Shown: positions 8,749 through 17,283, counted from the first letter of the stretch. The stretch: 64,000 bases of DNA from CAVQMC01 sp963713505 (GCA_963713505.1 CAVQMC010000022.1:242170-306169), one strand, 5' to 3'. The notes: a model not told the origin generated them from the letters alone. Program-made: numbers and translations.

Positions 8749-9390
8749 TTGGGACAGAAAACAAACCCGGTTGGATTAAGAGTTGGAATTATTAGAGGAT
8801 GGGACTCTAATTGGTATGAAAATAAAAGTTATGCTCCTAAGCTGAAAGAAGATGATAAACTTAGAGCTTATGTTAGAAACCGTTTAAAGAAAGCTGGGAT
8901 TTCTAGAATTGTTATTGACAGAACTTCTAAAAATATAATTTTAACTATTCATACATCCAGACCTGGTGTTGTGATTGGTAAAAGCGGAAAAGAGATTACT
9001 CAGTTAGAACAAGAGTTAAGACAAGTTACGGATAAAGATGTTAAAGTTCAGATATCCGAAATTAAAAGACCTGAATTAGATGCTTATCTCGTTGCCGAAA
9101 ACATTGCTAATCAATTGAGCGGAAGAGTTTCATTTAGAAGAGCTATGAAAATGGCAATTACTGCTGCTATGAGAATGGGAGCAGAAGGAATTAGAATTAT
9201 GTGTTCCGGAAGATTAGGAGGAGCTGAAATGGCTCGTACGGAACAATATAAAGATGGTCGAATTCCTCTTCATACTTTAAGAGCGGATATCGATTATGCC
9301 CTAGGCAGAGCAGAAACAATTTATGGTTCAATTGGAATTAAAGTGTGGATCTGCCGCGGCGAAATTTTAGGAAAAAGAGTAACTGAATAA
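8749..9390 (+). CDS. rpsC: 30S ribosomal protein S3 (TTG start)
   Basis: S3 lines the mRNA entry channel. The 213-residue product has GQKTNPVGLRVGIIRGWDSN at the start, a KH domain with RPGVVIGKSGKEI, and MCSGRLGGAEMARTE. The start is TTG at 8749, because the family N-terminus MGQKTNP falls there and TAGGAGGA (8737-8744) precedes it. It ends before an unusual 109-base gap. Confidence 0.98.
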   Translation: MGQKTNPVGLRVGIIRGWDSNWYENKSYAPKLKEDDKLRAYVRNRLKKAGISRIVIDRTSKNIILTIHTSRPGVVIGKSGKEITQLEQELRQVTDKDVKVQISEIKRPELDAYLVAENIANQLSGRVSFRRAMKMAITAAMRMGAEGIRIMCSGRLGGAEMARTEQYKDGRIPLHTLRADIDYALGRAETIYGSIGIKVWICRGEILGKRVTE

Positions 9391-9499
9391 AATTGCATAA
9401 TTATATAATTGTAAAATTACAAGATGATTTTTAAGGATTTGAATTTTTAACTTTAATCTTGCAATCTTTCAATTTAGTGGTGATCAAGGAGTTTGAATC
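9391..9499 (+). other. 109-base gap inside the S10 operon
   Basis: rpsC and rplP are normally almost adjacent. This spacer is AT-rich with a short palindrome AATTATATAATT near 9397-9408, and ends with the rplP ribosome binding site AAGGAG at 9486-9491. No convincing promoter or RNA gene is seen. Confidence 0.4.
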
Positions 9500-9916
9500 A
9501 TGTTAATGCCGAAAAGAGTAAAATTTAGAAAAGCACAAAGAGGCAGAATGGCCGGAAAGGCAAAACGAGGCAGTTCCGTTGCTTTTGGTGATTTTGGTCT
9601 TAAAGCTTTGGAACCGCATTGGATTACAAGCAGACAGATTGAAGCTTGCCGTGTTGCGCTTTCTAGAAAAATGAAAAGAGATGGTAAAATTTGGATTAGA
9701 ATTTTTCCTGATAAACCTGTATCTAAAAAACCTTTGGAAACCAGAATGGGTAAAGGTAAAGGTGCTCCGGAATTTTGGGTGGCTGTTGTTAAACCTGGAA
9801 GAGTTTTATTCGAAGTTGCTGGTGTTTCTAAAGAATTAGCTCAGGAAGCATTACAAACATGTTCTTATAAGTTACCTATTAAATGTAAAGTGGTTTCAAG
9901 ACCGGATTTTGAATAA
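9500..9916 (+). CDS. rplP: 50S ribosomal protein L16
   Basis: L16 organises the A-site tRNA region of the 50S subunit. The 138-residue product starts MLMPKRVKFRKAQRGRM and contains SRQIEACRVALSRKMKRDGK and ETRMGKGKGAPEFWVAVVKP, all diagnostic. AAGGAG at 9486-9491 fits the ATG at 9500. Confidence 0.98.
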   Translation: MLMPKRVKFRKAQRGRMAGKAKRGSSVAFGDFGLKALEPHWITSRQIEACRVALSRKMKRDGKIWIRIFPDKPVSKKPLETRMGKGKGAPEFWVAVVKPGRVLFEVAGVSKELAQEALQTCSYKLPIKCKVVSRPDFE

Positions 9917-9934
9917 TTCTTAAAGGACGAGAAA

Positions 9935-10156
9935 ATGAAAATACATGAAATTCGCGAAATGAAAAACGATGAACTTGTTAAAAGAATTGAAGAAGAAAAT
10001 AGAAATTTAGTCGATTTAAGATTTGCGCATCAGCTTAAAGAATTAACCAATACTGCAAAATTAAAATTGACTAAAAAAGATATTGCTAAAATGAGAACAG
10101 TTCTTAAAGAAAGAGAACTTTCAGAATCCCAAAAAACTAATAACGAAACCGAATAA
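9935..10156 (+). CDS. rpmC: 50S ribosomal protein L29
   Basis: L29 lies beside L23 at the tunnel exit. The 73-residue helical protein starts MKIHEIREMKNDEL and has NLVDLRFAHQLKELTNTAKL followed by KKDIAKMRTVL, the family pattern. Confidence 0.96.
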   Translation: MKIHEIREMKNDELVKRIEEENRNLVDLRFAHQLKELTNTAKLKLTKKDIAKMRTVLKERELSESQKTNNETE

Positions 10157-10173
10157 GGAGTAAAATTATAAAA

Positions 10174-10431
10174 ATGGAACAGCGTTCATTAAGAAAAACT
10201 AGAATTGGTGTTGTTGTTAGTAATAAAATGGATAAAACTATTACAGTTTCTATCGAAAGAAGAGTTTCGCATCCTATTTATAAAAAATATTTTAAGAAAA
10301 CAACAAAATTATTGGCTCACGATGAAAAAAGAGAATCCGGAATTGGCGATAGAGTAAAGATTATGGAGACACGTCCATTAAGTAAAAGAAAAAGATGGCG
10401 TTTAGTAGAAATTATAGAAAAAGCCAAGTAG
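10174..10431 (+). CDS. rpsQ: 30S ribosomal protein S17
   Basis: S17 is a primary 16S rRNA binder with an OB fold. The 85-residue product shows RKTRIGVVVSNKMDKTITVS, HPIYKKYFKKTTK and ETRPLSKRKRWRLVEI. It sits in the conserved rpmC-rpsQ-rplN order. Confidence 0.98.
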   Translation: MEQRSLRKTRIGVVVSNKMDKTITVSIERRVSHPIYKKYFKKTTKLLAHDEKRESGIGDRVKIMETRPLSKRKRWRLVEIIEKAK

Positions 10432-10449
10432 CAAGGAGTAGTAAACAAA

Positions 10450-10818
10450 ATGATTCAAGAAGAAACGAATTTAATTGTTGCCGATAATTCCGGTGCCAAA
10501 AAAGTAAGATGTATTAGAGTCTTAGGCGGAAGCGGAAGAAAATATGCAAGCCTGGGCGATTTGATAGTGGTTTCGGTTAAAGCTGCTATTCCTAATGGAA
10601 CTGTTAAAAAAGGCGAAGTTTCTCGTGCAGTAATTGTTAGAACGAAAAAAGAAGTTAGAAGAAAAGACGGTTCTTATATAAGATTTGATGAAAATGCCGC
10701 CGTATTAATAAATCAGCAAAATGAACCGAGAGGTACACGTATATTTGGCCCGGTTGCTAGAGAATTAAGAGAAAAACAATTTATGAAAATAGTTTCTTTA
10801 GCTCCGGAAGTTTTATAA
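10450..10818 (+). CDS. rplN: 50S ribosomal protein L14
   Basis: L14 contributes to an intersubunit bridge and opens the spc operon. The 122-residue product starts MIQEETNLIVADNSGAKKVR and has VVRTKKEVRRKDGSYIRFD-like and RGTRIFGPVAREL segments. CAAGGAG at 10433-10438 precedes the ATG. Confidence 0.98.
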   Translation: MIQEETNLIVADNSGAKKVRCIRVLGGSGRKYASLGDLIVVSVKAAIPNGTVKKGEVSRAVIVRTKKEVRRKDGSYIRFDENAAVLINQQNEPRGTRIFGPVARELREKQFMKIVSLAPEVL

Positions 10819-10833
10819 GAATTTAGGTATAAT

Positions 10834-11157
10834 ATGAAAATTAGAAAAAATGATTCAGTAATGGTTGTAGCCGGTAACGATAGAGGAAAAACCGGTAAAG
10901 TTCTTAAAGTATTCCCTAAAGAAAATCGTGTTATTATTGAGGGAATAAATATTAGAAAAAGACATACAAAACCGAGTCAGAAAAGTCCGCAGGGCGGAAT
11001 TATAGAAAAAGAAGCCCCGATAAATGCTTCTAATGTTATGTTGTTGGACCCCAAATCTGGTGAACCAACTAGAATAGGTGCTCAAATTATATTGGATGAA
11101 AAAACCGGTAAAAAGAAGATAGCCCGTGTTAGTAAAAACAGCGGTGAGATGGTTTAA
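10834..11157 (+). CDS. rplX: 50S ribosomal protein L24
   Basis: L24 starts 50S assembly and carries a KOW motif, here VMVVAGNDRGKTGKVLKVFP at residues 9-28. The 107-residue product includes NIRKRHTKPSQKSPQGGI and the C-terminal RIGAQ..., consistent with the family. Confidence 0.97.
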   Translation: MKIRKNDSVMVVAGNDRGKTGKVLKVFPKENRVIIEGINIRKRHTKPSQKSPQGGIIEKEAPINASNVMLLDPKSGEPTRIGAQIILDEKTGKKKIARVSKNSGEMV

Positions 11158-11191
11158 TTAAATAATAATTTTTCTTAAGGTTTGATTTAAA

Positions 11192-11860
11192 ATGGCAGAG
11201 AAGAAAACAAAAGCAAAAGCAGAAGGTACTGAAAAGAAAGCTAAGACTTCTAAAAAAGAAACTGTTAAAGCAAAAACAGATGTTCAAAAAGAAGTGAAAA
11301 TAAAAGTACGTTTGGCCGATTCTTATAAAAACGAAATAGTACCCGAACTTAGAAAAAAGTTTAATTACAAAAGTATAATGCAGGTACCCAAAATTGATAA
11401 AATTGTTGTTAATATGGGACTTGGAGCTGCAGTTGCTGATTCTAAAATTTTAGAAGAAGCAGTAAAGCAATTAGAAACTATTACTGGTCAAAAAGCAAGT
11501 ATAAGAAAAGCTAAAAAAGCAATTTCTAATTTTAAATTAAGAGAAGGCATGAGCATTGGCGCAATGGTTACATTAAGAAGAGAAAGAATGTTTGAATTTC
11601 TTGATCGTCTGATTAACGTTGCATTACCAAGAGTTCGTGACTTTAGAGGCCTATCGGATAAATCATTTGATGGAAGAGGAAATTATACATTGGGAATTAA
11701 AGAGCAAATTATTTTCCCGGAAATAAATGTTGATAAAATAACAAAAGTGCTTGGAATGGATGTTACTTTTGTAACAACTGCCGAAACTGATAATGAAGCT
11801 TATGAATTGTTACAAGCATTCGGTTTTCCATTTAGAAAAAAAGAAATAAAAGCAGCATAA
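11192..11860 (+). CDS. rplE: 50S ribosomal protein L5 with basic N-terminal extension
   Basis: L5 binds 5S rRNA. The core begins near residue 42 (RLADSYKNEIVPELRKKF) and holds KIVVNMGLG, ITGQKASIRKAKKAISNFK and NYTLGIKEQIIFPEI. The product is 222 residues against about 180 in most bacteria. The extra 40 residues form an alanine/lysine/threonine-rich leader resembling a disordered rRNA-binding tail. The ATG at 11192 follows AAGG at 11177-11180, so the leader is likely real. Confidence 0.96.
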   Translation: MAEKKTKAKAEGTEKKAKTSKKETVKAKTDVQKEVKIKVRLADSYKNEIVPELRKKFNYKSIMQVPKIDKIVVNMGLGAAVADSKILEEAVKQLETITGQKASIRKAKKAISNFKLREGMSIGAMVTLRRERMFEFLDRLINVALPRVRDFRGLSDKSFDGRGNYTLGIKEQIIFPEINVDKITKVLGMDVTFVTTAETDNEAYELLQAFGFPFRKKEIKAA

Positions 11861-11872
11861 ATAGGAGAGTTA

Positions 11873-12142
11873 ATGGCTAGAAAAAGTTTAATAGCTAGAG
11901 AAGCAAAAAGAGAGAAATTAGTTGCCAAATACGCAAAAAAAAGAGAAGAACTAAAGGCAAACGGAGATTATGAAGGTTTGCAGAAACTTCCTAAAAATTC
12001 TTCTCCGGTACGATTGAAAAATCGGTGTATGTTTACAGGTCGTGCGCGCTCTTATTATAGAAAATTTGGAGTCTCAAGACTAGTTCTCAGAGAAATGGCT
12101 CTTAGAGGCGAGATTCCTGGATTAAAAAAGTCAAGTTGGTAG
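11873..12142 (+). CDS. rpsN: 30S ribosomal protein S14 (zinc-independent form)
   Basis: S14 acts in the 30S head. The 89-residue product is the long form lacking the two CxxC pairs: it starts MARKSLIAREAKREKL and has RNRC-like KNRCMFTGRARSYYRKFG and SRLVLREMALRGEIPGL. The gene lies between rplE and rpsH as expected. Confidence 0.97.
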   Translation: MARKSLIAREAKREKLVAKYAKKREELKANGDYEGLQKLPKNSSPVRLKNRCMFTGRARSYYRKFGVSRLVLREMALRGEIPGLKKSSW

Positions 12143-12154
12143 AAGGAGGAGAAT

Positions 12155-12550
12155 ATGAGCGTTACAGATCCAATTGCTGATTTTTTAACAAGAGTAAGAA
12201 ATGCTTCTAAGGCTAAGAAACTTAGAGTGGATATTCCTGCTTCTAATATGAAAAAAGGTTTAGCTGAAATTTTAAAGAATCAGAATTTTATTAAAGACTA
12301 TTCAATAGTTGAAGATAATAAACAAAATCTTATAAGAATAGAATTAAAATATACAAACGGAGCTCCGGCAATCAGCGGTTTGAAAAAAATTAGTAAGCCG
12401 GGTTTAAGAGTTTATAGAAACTCAAAAAAAATCCCTAGAGTTTATAATGGATTGGGAATTGCAGTTATGTCAACAAGTAAAGGTTTAATGACTGATAAGG
12501 ATGCGAAATTACAATCTCTAGGCGGCGAAGTAGTTTGTTATATTTGGTAA
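12155..12550 (+). CDS. rpsH: 30S ribosomal protein S8
   Basis: S8 binds the central 16S rRNA domain. The 131-residue product starts SVTDPIADFLTRVRNASKAK and ends with GLGIAVMSTSKGLMTDKDA and GGEVVCYIW, the family terminus. AAGGAGGAG at 12142-12150 precedes the ATG. Confidence 0.98.
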   Translation: MSVTDPIADFLTRVRNASKAKKLRVDIPASNMKKGLAEILKNQNFIKDYSIVEDNKQNLIRIELKYTNGAPAISGLKKISKPGLRVYRNSKKIPRVYNGLGIAVMSTSKGLMTDKDAKLQSLGGEVVCYIW

Positions 12551-12572
12551 ACCATTAGAATGGAGTTTGAAA

Positions 12573-13112
12573 GTGTCAAGAATCGGTAAAAAACCAATAG
12601 AAATTCCAAAGGGAGTTACTATTAACCAATCTGGTAACAGCCTTAAGATTAAAGGTCCTAAAGGTGAACTTGAATCTAATTTTCATCCTAATATTAAGAT
12701 TGAAATTAAAGATAACGAAGTAATAGTAACGAGACCGAATGATCTTAAACAGAACAGGGCTTTGCATGGATTAACCAGAGCGTTAATTCAAAACATGGTT
12801 CTGGGTGTTAATGAAGCTTATACAAAAACTTTAGATATAGTTGGCGTTGGATACAGAGCCGAACTAAAAGGCAAAAATTTATTATTGAATATTGGATTTT
12901 CACATCCCATTTATTTTATGCCTCCTGAAGGAATTACTTTACAAACACCAACTCAAACTCAAATTGTTATTAGTGGTATTGATAAACAATTGGTTGGAAT
13001 GGTTGCATCAAAAATTCGTTCAATAAGAAAACCGGAACCTTATAAAGGTAAAGGAATTAAATATTCCGATGAACAAATAGTTAGAAAAGCTGGTAAGACT
13101 GCCGGTAAATAA
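12573..13112 (+). CDS. rplF: 50S ribosomal protein L6 (GTG start)
   Basis: L6 lies near the GTPase-associated centre. The start is GTG at 12573 (SRIGKKPIEIPKG): GGAG at 12562-12565 is 7 bases upstream, while the in-frame TTG at 12567 is only one base from it. The product is 179 residues with RALHGLTRALIQNMV, GVGYRAELKG and the C-terminal RKPEPYKGKGIKY. Confidence 0.97.
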   Translation: MSRIGKKPIEIPKGVTINQSGNSLKIKGPKGELESNFHPNIKIEIKDNEVIVTRPNDLKQNRALHGLTRALIQNMVLGVNEAYTKTLDIVGVGYRAELKGKNLLLNIGFSHPIYFMPPEGITLQTPTQTQIVISGIDKQLVGMVASKIRSIRKPEPYKGKGIKYSDEQIVRKAGKTAGK

Positions 13113-13130
13113 TTTTGGAGTAGAATAAGT

Positions 13131-13496
13131 ATGATAAATAAAAATAATAACTCTAGGCTTCGTTCAAAAATTAAAATAAGAAAAAGAATTTCCGGTACTA
13201 CGGATATTCCAAGATTAACCGTTTACAGAAGTTTAAATAATGTGTATGCTCAGATTATTGATGATACAACCGGCAAAACTTTAGTACACGCATCTTCTTT
13301 GTCAAAAGAAGTGGCTGATGAAATTAAATCTCAAAAAGGCAAGGTTTCTAAAAGTAAAATAGTCGGAAATTTGGTAGCTCAAAAAGCAAAAGAAAAAAAT
13401 ATTACTCAGGTAGTTTTTGATAGAAACGGTTATAGATATCACGGCAGAATTCAAGCTATTGCAGATGGTGCCAGGGAAGGTGGATTAAAATTTTAG
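13131..13496 (+). CDS. rplR: 50S ribosomal protein L18
   Basis: L18 binds 5S rRNA. The 121-residue product has RLRSKIKIRKRISGTTDIPR near the start and a C-terminus VVFDRNGYRYHGRIQAIADG then AREGGLKF, all typical. A tRNA gene begins only 4 bases after the stop codon, interrupting the usual rplR-rpsE junction. Confidence 0.98.
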   Translation: MINKNNNSRLRSKIKIRKRISGTTDIPRLTVYRSLNNVYAQIIDDTTGKTLVHASSLSKEVADEIKSQKGKVSKSKIVGNLVAQKAKEKNITQVVFDRNGYRYHGRIQAIADGAREGGLKF

Positions 13497-13500
13497 TTCT

Positions 13501-13571
13501 TGCCGGGTCGTCTAATGGCAGGACTACGCCCTTTGGAGGCGTCTGTAGAGGTTCGAATCCTCTCCCGGCAG
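13501..13571 (+). tRNA. tRNA-Gln (anticodon UUG)
   Basis: A full cloverleaf can be drawn. The acceptor arm is TGCCGGG (13501-13507) with CCCGGCA (13564-13570), the anticodon stem ACGCC with GGCGT around loop CTTTGGA, and the T stem AGAGG with CCTCT around TTCGAAT. The anticodon TTG (13533-13535) reads CAA/CAG. CCA is not encoded. It lies between rplR and rpsE on the same strand and is presumably released from the spc operon transcript by RNase P/Z processing. Confidence 0.95.
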
Positions 13572-13621
13572 CTAGTTTTGTTTAGTTAATTATTTAAAAT
13601 TTAATATTTAGAGAGAACCAA

Positions 13622-14128
13622 TTGAAACAAGTAAAGTCTAACGAAATTGACGGACTAAAGGAAAAAGTTGTTCATATAAATCGTGTTGCTAAAGTTGTTA
13701 AAGGTGGACGCAGATTTAGTTTCAATGCTATTGTGGTAGTTGGAAACGGAAACGGAACAGTTGGCGTTGGTTTAGGAAAAGCTAATGAAGTTACCGATGC
13801 TATTTCCAAAGGTATTGACGATGCTAAAAAAAGTCTGGTAAATGTTCCTTTAATTAAAGGAACAGTAGCTCACGAAATTATCGGAAAGTACGGTGCGGGC
13901 AAAGTGTTGCTTAAACCTGCTTCTCCTGGAACAGGTTTGATTGCTGGTGGTGGAGTTCGTGCAGTTTTGGAAGCTGCCGGAGTTCAGGATATTTTAACTA
14001 AATCTTTAGGGTCAAGTAATCCTCATAATCAAGTAAAAGCCACTTTAAACGGACTAGTTCAGCAGATTGATGCTAGAAAAATGGCTAAAAAAAGAGGAAT
14101 GACCGTTTCCGAATTATTCAGTGCTTAA
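13622..14128 (+). CDS. rpsE: 30S ribosomal protein S5 (TTG start)
   Basis: S5 affects decoding fidelity. The 168-residue product shows VVHINRVAKVVKGGRRFSF, GNGNGTVGVGLGKANEV and RAVLEAAGVQDILTKSLGSS. The start is TTG at 13622 after a weak AGAGAGA. No better ATG precedes the conserved core. It is separated from rplR by the tRNA-Gln gene and about 50 AT-rich bases. Confidence 0.96.
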   Translation: MKQVKSNEIDGLKEKVVHINRVAKVVKGGRRFSFNAIVVVGNGNGTVGVGLGKANEVTDAISKGIDDAKKSLVNVPLIKGTVAHEIIGKYGAGKVLLKPASPGTGLIAGGGVRAVLEAAGVQDILTKSLGSSNPHNQVKATLNGLVQQIDARKMAKKRGMTVSELFSA

Positions 14129-14141
14129 TTGAGGTTTGAAA

Positions 14142-14330
14142 ATGAGCAAGATAAAAATTACTCAAGTTAGAAGTATTATTGATAGACCCAAAATACAGAA
14201 AAGAACAATTGAAGCTTTAGGTCTTGGGAGACCTAATTGGACAAAGGTGCATAATGATACTCCCCAGATAAGAGGAATGATCAACAAAGTTTCGCACCTT
14301 GTAAAAGTTGAAGAATATAAAGAGAAATAA
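14142..14330 (+). CDS. rpmD: 50S ribosomal protein L30
   Basis: The product is 62 residues from the ATG at 14142, chosen because GAGG at 14131-14134 is 7 bases upstream. An in-frame TTG at 14136 would sit on it. SKIKITQVRSIIDRPKIQKR and GLGRPNWTKVHNDTPQIRGM match the family. Confidence 0.95.
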   Translation: MSKIKITQVRSIIDRPKIQKRTIEALGLGRPNWTKVHNDTPQIRGMINKVSHLVKVEEYKEK

Positions 14331-14343
14331 TTAGGTTTTTATA

Positions 14344-14802
14344 ATGGATATACTTAGCAATTTAAAATACGTGGATGGTTCTAGAAAGAATCGTAAAAGA
14401 GTTGGTAGAGGCGAAGGTTCGGGGCATGGCGGAACTGCTGCTAGAGGTATGAATGGGCAGCTCTCGCGTTCCGGTGCAAAAAAGAAAGCATGGTTCGAAG
14501 GAGGTCAAATGCCTCTTCAAAGAAGAGTTCCGAAGTTTGGCTTTACCAATATATTTAAAAAATATTATCAAGTAGTCAATATTGATTCTATTCAAAAAGT
14601 ATTTGATAATAAAAAATTAAAAGACAAATCTGTTGATTCTGAATTTTTGAAAAAACATGGATTAATTTCAAGTTTAAATTATCCCATAAAAATTTTAGGT
14701 AACGGGGAATTTAAATTGAAAGTAGAAATTCAAGCTAGCGCATTCAGTAAAACAGCAACTGAAAAAATAGAAGCCGCCGGCGGCTCAGTTAAAAAGATTT
14801 AA
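14344..14802 (+). CDS. rplO: 50S ribosomal protein L15
   Basis: L15 is a late 50S assembly protein. The 152-residue product has the glycine-rich N-terminus GRGEGSGHGGTAARGMNGQ, then FEGGQMPLQRRVPKFGF, and a C-terminal fold ending AAGGSVKKI. It precedes secY by 11 bases, the usual spc order. Confidence 0.97.
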   Translation: MDILSNLKYVDGSRKNRKRVGRGEGSGHGGTAARGMNGQLSRSGAKKKAWFEGGQMPLQRRVPKFGFTNIFKKYYQVVNIDSIQKVFDNKKLKDKSVDSEFLKKHGLISSLNYPIKILGNGEFKLKVEIQASAFSKTATEKIEAAGGSVKKI

Positions 14803-14813
14803 TCTGGAATTCA

Positions 14814-16148
14814 ATGGCTAAATTTACAGACACATTCAGAAATATTTTTAAGATACACGAGCTTCGTCAAAGAATTCTATATACTTTGGCTTTGCTCTTT
14901 ATCGTTAGACTGGGTGCACATTTAACTATTCCCGGTGTAGATGCTGCCTTAGTTACTGAAAGCATGAAAAACCAGTCAACCGACACATTATTTGGTTTGT
15001 ACGATTTATTTGTCGGCGGTGCATTTAGAAATGCAGCTATTTTTGCACTTGGAATTATGCCTTATATCTCTGCATCCATTATCCTTCAGTTGATGGGCGC
15101 AGTTGTACCTTACTTCCAAAAGTTGCAGCAGGAAGGTGAAGAAGGCAGAAAAAAAATAACTCAGCTAACAAGATACGGTACTGTAGCAATTTCTGCTTTA
15201 CAGGCTTGGGGCGTTACAATTAGATTGTTGAATATAAATGTTAATGGTCAGCCGATTGTTCCTGCTGCAGTTCAAGGATTCGGCTGGACATTTTCAACAA
15301 TTTTAATTTTAACTGCCGGTACTGTCTTTATGATGTGGCTCGGTGAACAGATCACTGATAAAGGTATAGGCAACGGTATCTCTTTAATTATATTCATTGG
15401 TATTATAGCAAGATTTCCTTTTGCACTTTTAGATGAATATAGATTGATTGTTTCAGGAACAAGAAGCTTAATTATTGAAATTGTTATTTTGGGTTTTATG
15501 GCTTTGATTATTGCAGGTGTTGTTCTAGTGACAGAAGGTACTCGACGAATTCCTGTGCAATATGCAAAAAGAGTAGTTGGTAGAAAAGTATATGGCGGTG
15601 TTACACAGTATATTCCGTTGCGTGTTAATACTGCAGGTGTAATGCCTATAATTTTTGCTCAGTCTATTATGTTTATACCAAACACTGTTCTGTCGTTTTT
15701 CCCGAACAATGAGTTCTTACAAAGTTTGACATCGTATTTCAGCTATACTTCACCTGTATATTCTTTTATATATGCTTTAATGATTATATTCTTTACATAT
15801 TTTTATACTGCAATAGCTTTTAACCCGAAAGATGTTGCCGATACTATGAAGAAACAAGGTGGGTTTATTCCTGGAATTAGACCCGGAAAGCAGACTTCCG
15901 AGTTTATTGATAATATTTTAACTAAAATTACTTTGCCCGGTTCAATATTTTTGGCAATAGTCGCTATACTTCCGGCTTTCGTTTCAGGCTGGGGAGTATC
16001 CGGACAATTTGCACAGTTCTTTGGCGGAACAAGTTTATTAATTATTGTAGGTGTTGCTTTAGATACATTAAATCAAGTAGAATCTCACCTGCTTATGCGT
16101 CATTATGATGGATTTATGAAATCTGGTAAAGTAAAAGGTCGAAGGTAA
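14814..16148 (+). CDS. secY: Protein translocase subunit SecY
   Basis: SecY forms the protein-conducting channel of the inner membrane. The 444-residue protein has about ten hydrophobic segments. It shows RLGAHLTIPGVD after TM1, the plug/TM2 region GIMPYISASIILQL, GIGNGISLIIFIGI and the cytoplasmic FNPKDVADTMKKQGGFIPGI loop. It lies between rplO and map as in most spc operons. Confidence 0.98.
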   Translation: MAKFTDTFRNIFKIHELRQRILYTLALLFIVRLGAHLTIPGVDAALVTESMKNQSTDTLFGLYDLFVGGAFRNAAIFALGIMPYISASIILQLMGAVVPYFQKLQQEGEEGRKKITQLTRYGTVAISALQAWGVTIRLLNINVNGQPIVPAAVQGFGWTFSTILILTAGTVFMMWLGEQITDKGIGNGISLIIFIGIIARFPFALLDEYRLIVSGTRSLIIEIVILGFMALIIAGVVLVTEGTRRIPVQYAKRVVGRKVYGGVTQYIPLRVNTAGVMPIIFAQSIMFIPNTVLSFFPNNEFLQSLTSYFSYTSPVYSFIYALMIIFFTYFYTAIAFNPKDVADTMKKQGGFIPGIRPGKQTSEFIDNILTKITLPGSIFLAIVAILPAFVSGWGVSGQFAQFFGGTSLLIIVGVALDTLNQVESHLLMRHYDGFMKSGKVKGRR

Positions 16149-16158
16149 TAGATTTTTT

Positions 16159-16920
16159 GTGATTTATATTAAGACTAAAAAGGAAATTGATTATATAAGA
16201 GAAAGTTGTAAGATTGTTGCTGAAACATTACAGTTATTAAAAAGTAATGTAAAAGAAGGAATTACAACTTTAGAACTAGATAAGATAGCTGAAGATTATA
16301 TTTTAAGCAATAATGCTCATGCTGCATTTAAAGGTTACTCGCAAGCCGGTTCATTTGATTTTCCCGGCTCTATATGTTCTTCTGTTGATGATGAAATTGT
16401 TCATGGAATTCCGAGTAACAGAGTTCTTAAAAATGGTGAAATTATAGCTCTTGATGTGGGAGTTGAAAAAAACGGTTACTTTGGCGATGCGGCTTTAAGT
16501 GTTGCAGTCGGCGAAATTTCTGATGATAAAAAGAAATTAATGAAAGTGACTGAGGAATCTCTATATATAGGAATTGAACAAGCTGTTGAAGGAAATAGAT
16601 TACACGATATTTCTGCTTCAGTTCAAGAGTATGTAGAGTCAAATGGCTTTTCGGTTGTCAGAGAGTTGTGTGGTCACGGAGTTGGGAAATATCTCCACGA
16701 AGATCCTTCAGTACCGAATTTTGGTAAAAAAGGAACCGGACCAAAACTTAAAAGCGGAATGACCCTGGCAATTGAACCGATGGTGAATTTTGGCCGCCAT
16801 AATGTTAGAACTGCAGGAGACGGTTGGACAGTTTTAACTTTAGACGGATCACCATCAGCGCATTTTGAGCATTCAATTTTAATTACTAATGGTAAACCTG
16901 AAATATTGACTGTTTGCTGA
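16159..16920 (+). CDS. map: Methionine aminopeptidase, type I (GTG start)
   Basis: This enzyme removes the initiator methionine from nascent proteins. The 253-residue product has the dinuclear-metal ligands in order: D in ALDVGVEKNGYFGDAA (two aspartates), H in CGHGVGKYLHEDP, E in LAIEPMVNFG and E in HFEHSILIT. The start is GTG at 16159. Its TGA overlaps the infA ATG, indicating coupled translation. Confidence 0.97.
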   Translation: MIYIKTKKEIDYIRESCKIVAETLQLLKSNVKEGITTLELDKIAEDYILSNNAHAAFKGYSQAGSFDFPGSICSSVDDEIVHGIPSNRVLKNGEIIALDVGVEKNGYFGDAALSVAVGEISDDKKKLMKVTEESLYIGIEQAVEGNRLHDISASVQEYVESNGFSVVRELCGHGVGKYLHEDPSVPNFGKKGTGPKLKSGMTLAIEPMVNFGRHNVRTAGDGWTVLTLDGSPSAHFEHSILITNGKPEILTVC

Positions 16921-17138
16921 TGTCTAAACAAGGACCTATAAAAGTCGACGGAGTAGTAACTGAAACACTGCCCAATGCTCATTTTAAAGTTAAACTTGAT
17001 AATGGGCATGAGATTTTAGCGCATATTTCGGGTAAAATGCGTATGCATTTTATAAAGATTTTAGTTGGAGACAAAGTATCTGTTGAATTGTCTCCGTATG
17101 ATTTAACTAAAGGTAGAATTACCTATAGATATAAATAG
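16920..17138 (+). CDS. infA: Translation initiation factor IF-1
   Basis: IF-1 blocks the A site during initiation. The 72-residue OB-fold protein reads SKQGPIKVDGVVTETLPNAH, then HISGKMRMHFIKILVGDKV and LTKGRITYRYK. The ATG at 16920 overlaps the map stop (TGATG). An upstream in-frame TTG at 16914 would add two residues and is less likely. Confidence 0.97.
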   Translation: MSKQGPIKVDGVVTETLPNAHFKVKLDNGHEILAHISGKMRMHFIKILVGDKVSVELSPYDLTKGRITYRYK

Positions 17139-17147
17139 GGAGTAGAA

Positions 17148-17261
17148 ATGAAAGTTAGAGCTTCAGTTAAAAAAATATGCGATAATTGTAAAGTAATCAA
17201 ACGCAAGGGTGTTGTTAGGGTTATTTGCAAAAACCCTAAACATAAACAGCGTCAAGGTTAA
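17148..17261 (+). CDS. rpmJ: 50S ribosomal protein L36
   Basis: This is a 37-residue product, MKVRASVKKICDNCKVIKRK at its start and CKNPKHKQRQG at its end. It has the C-C-C-H zinc site (C11, C14, C27, H32) of the canonical form. GGGAG at 17138-17142 precedes the ATG. It sits between infA and rpsM as usual. Confidence 0.96.
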   Translation: MKVRASVKKICDNCKVIKRKGVVRVICKNPKHKQRQG

Positions 17262-17283
17262 TAATTTAAAAAGGAGTATATAA

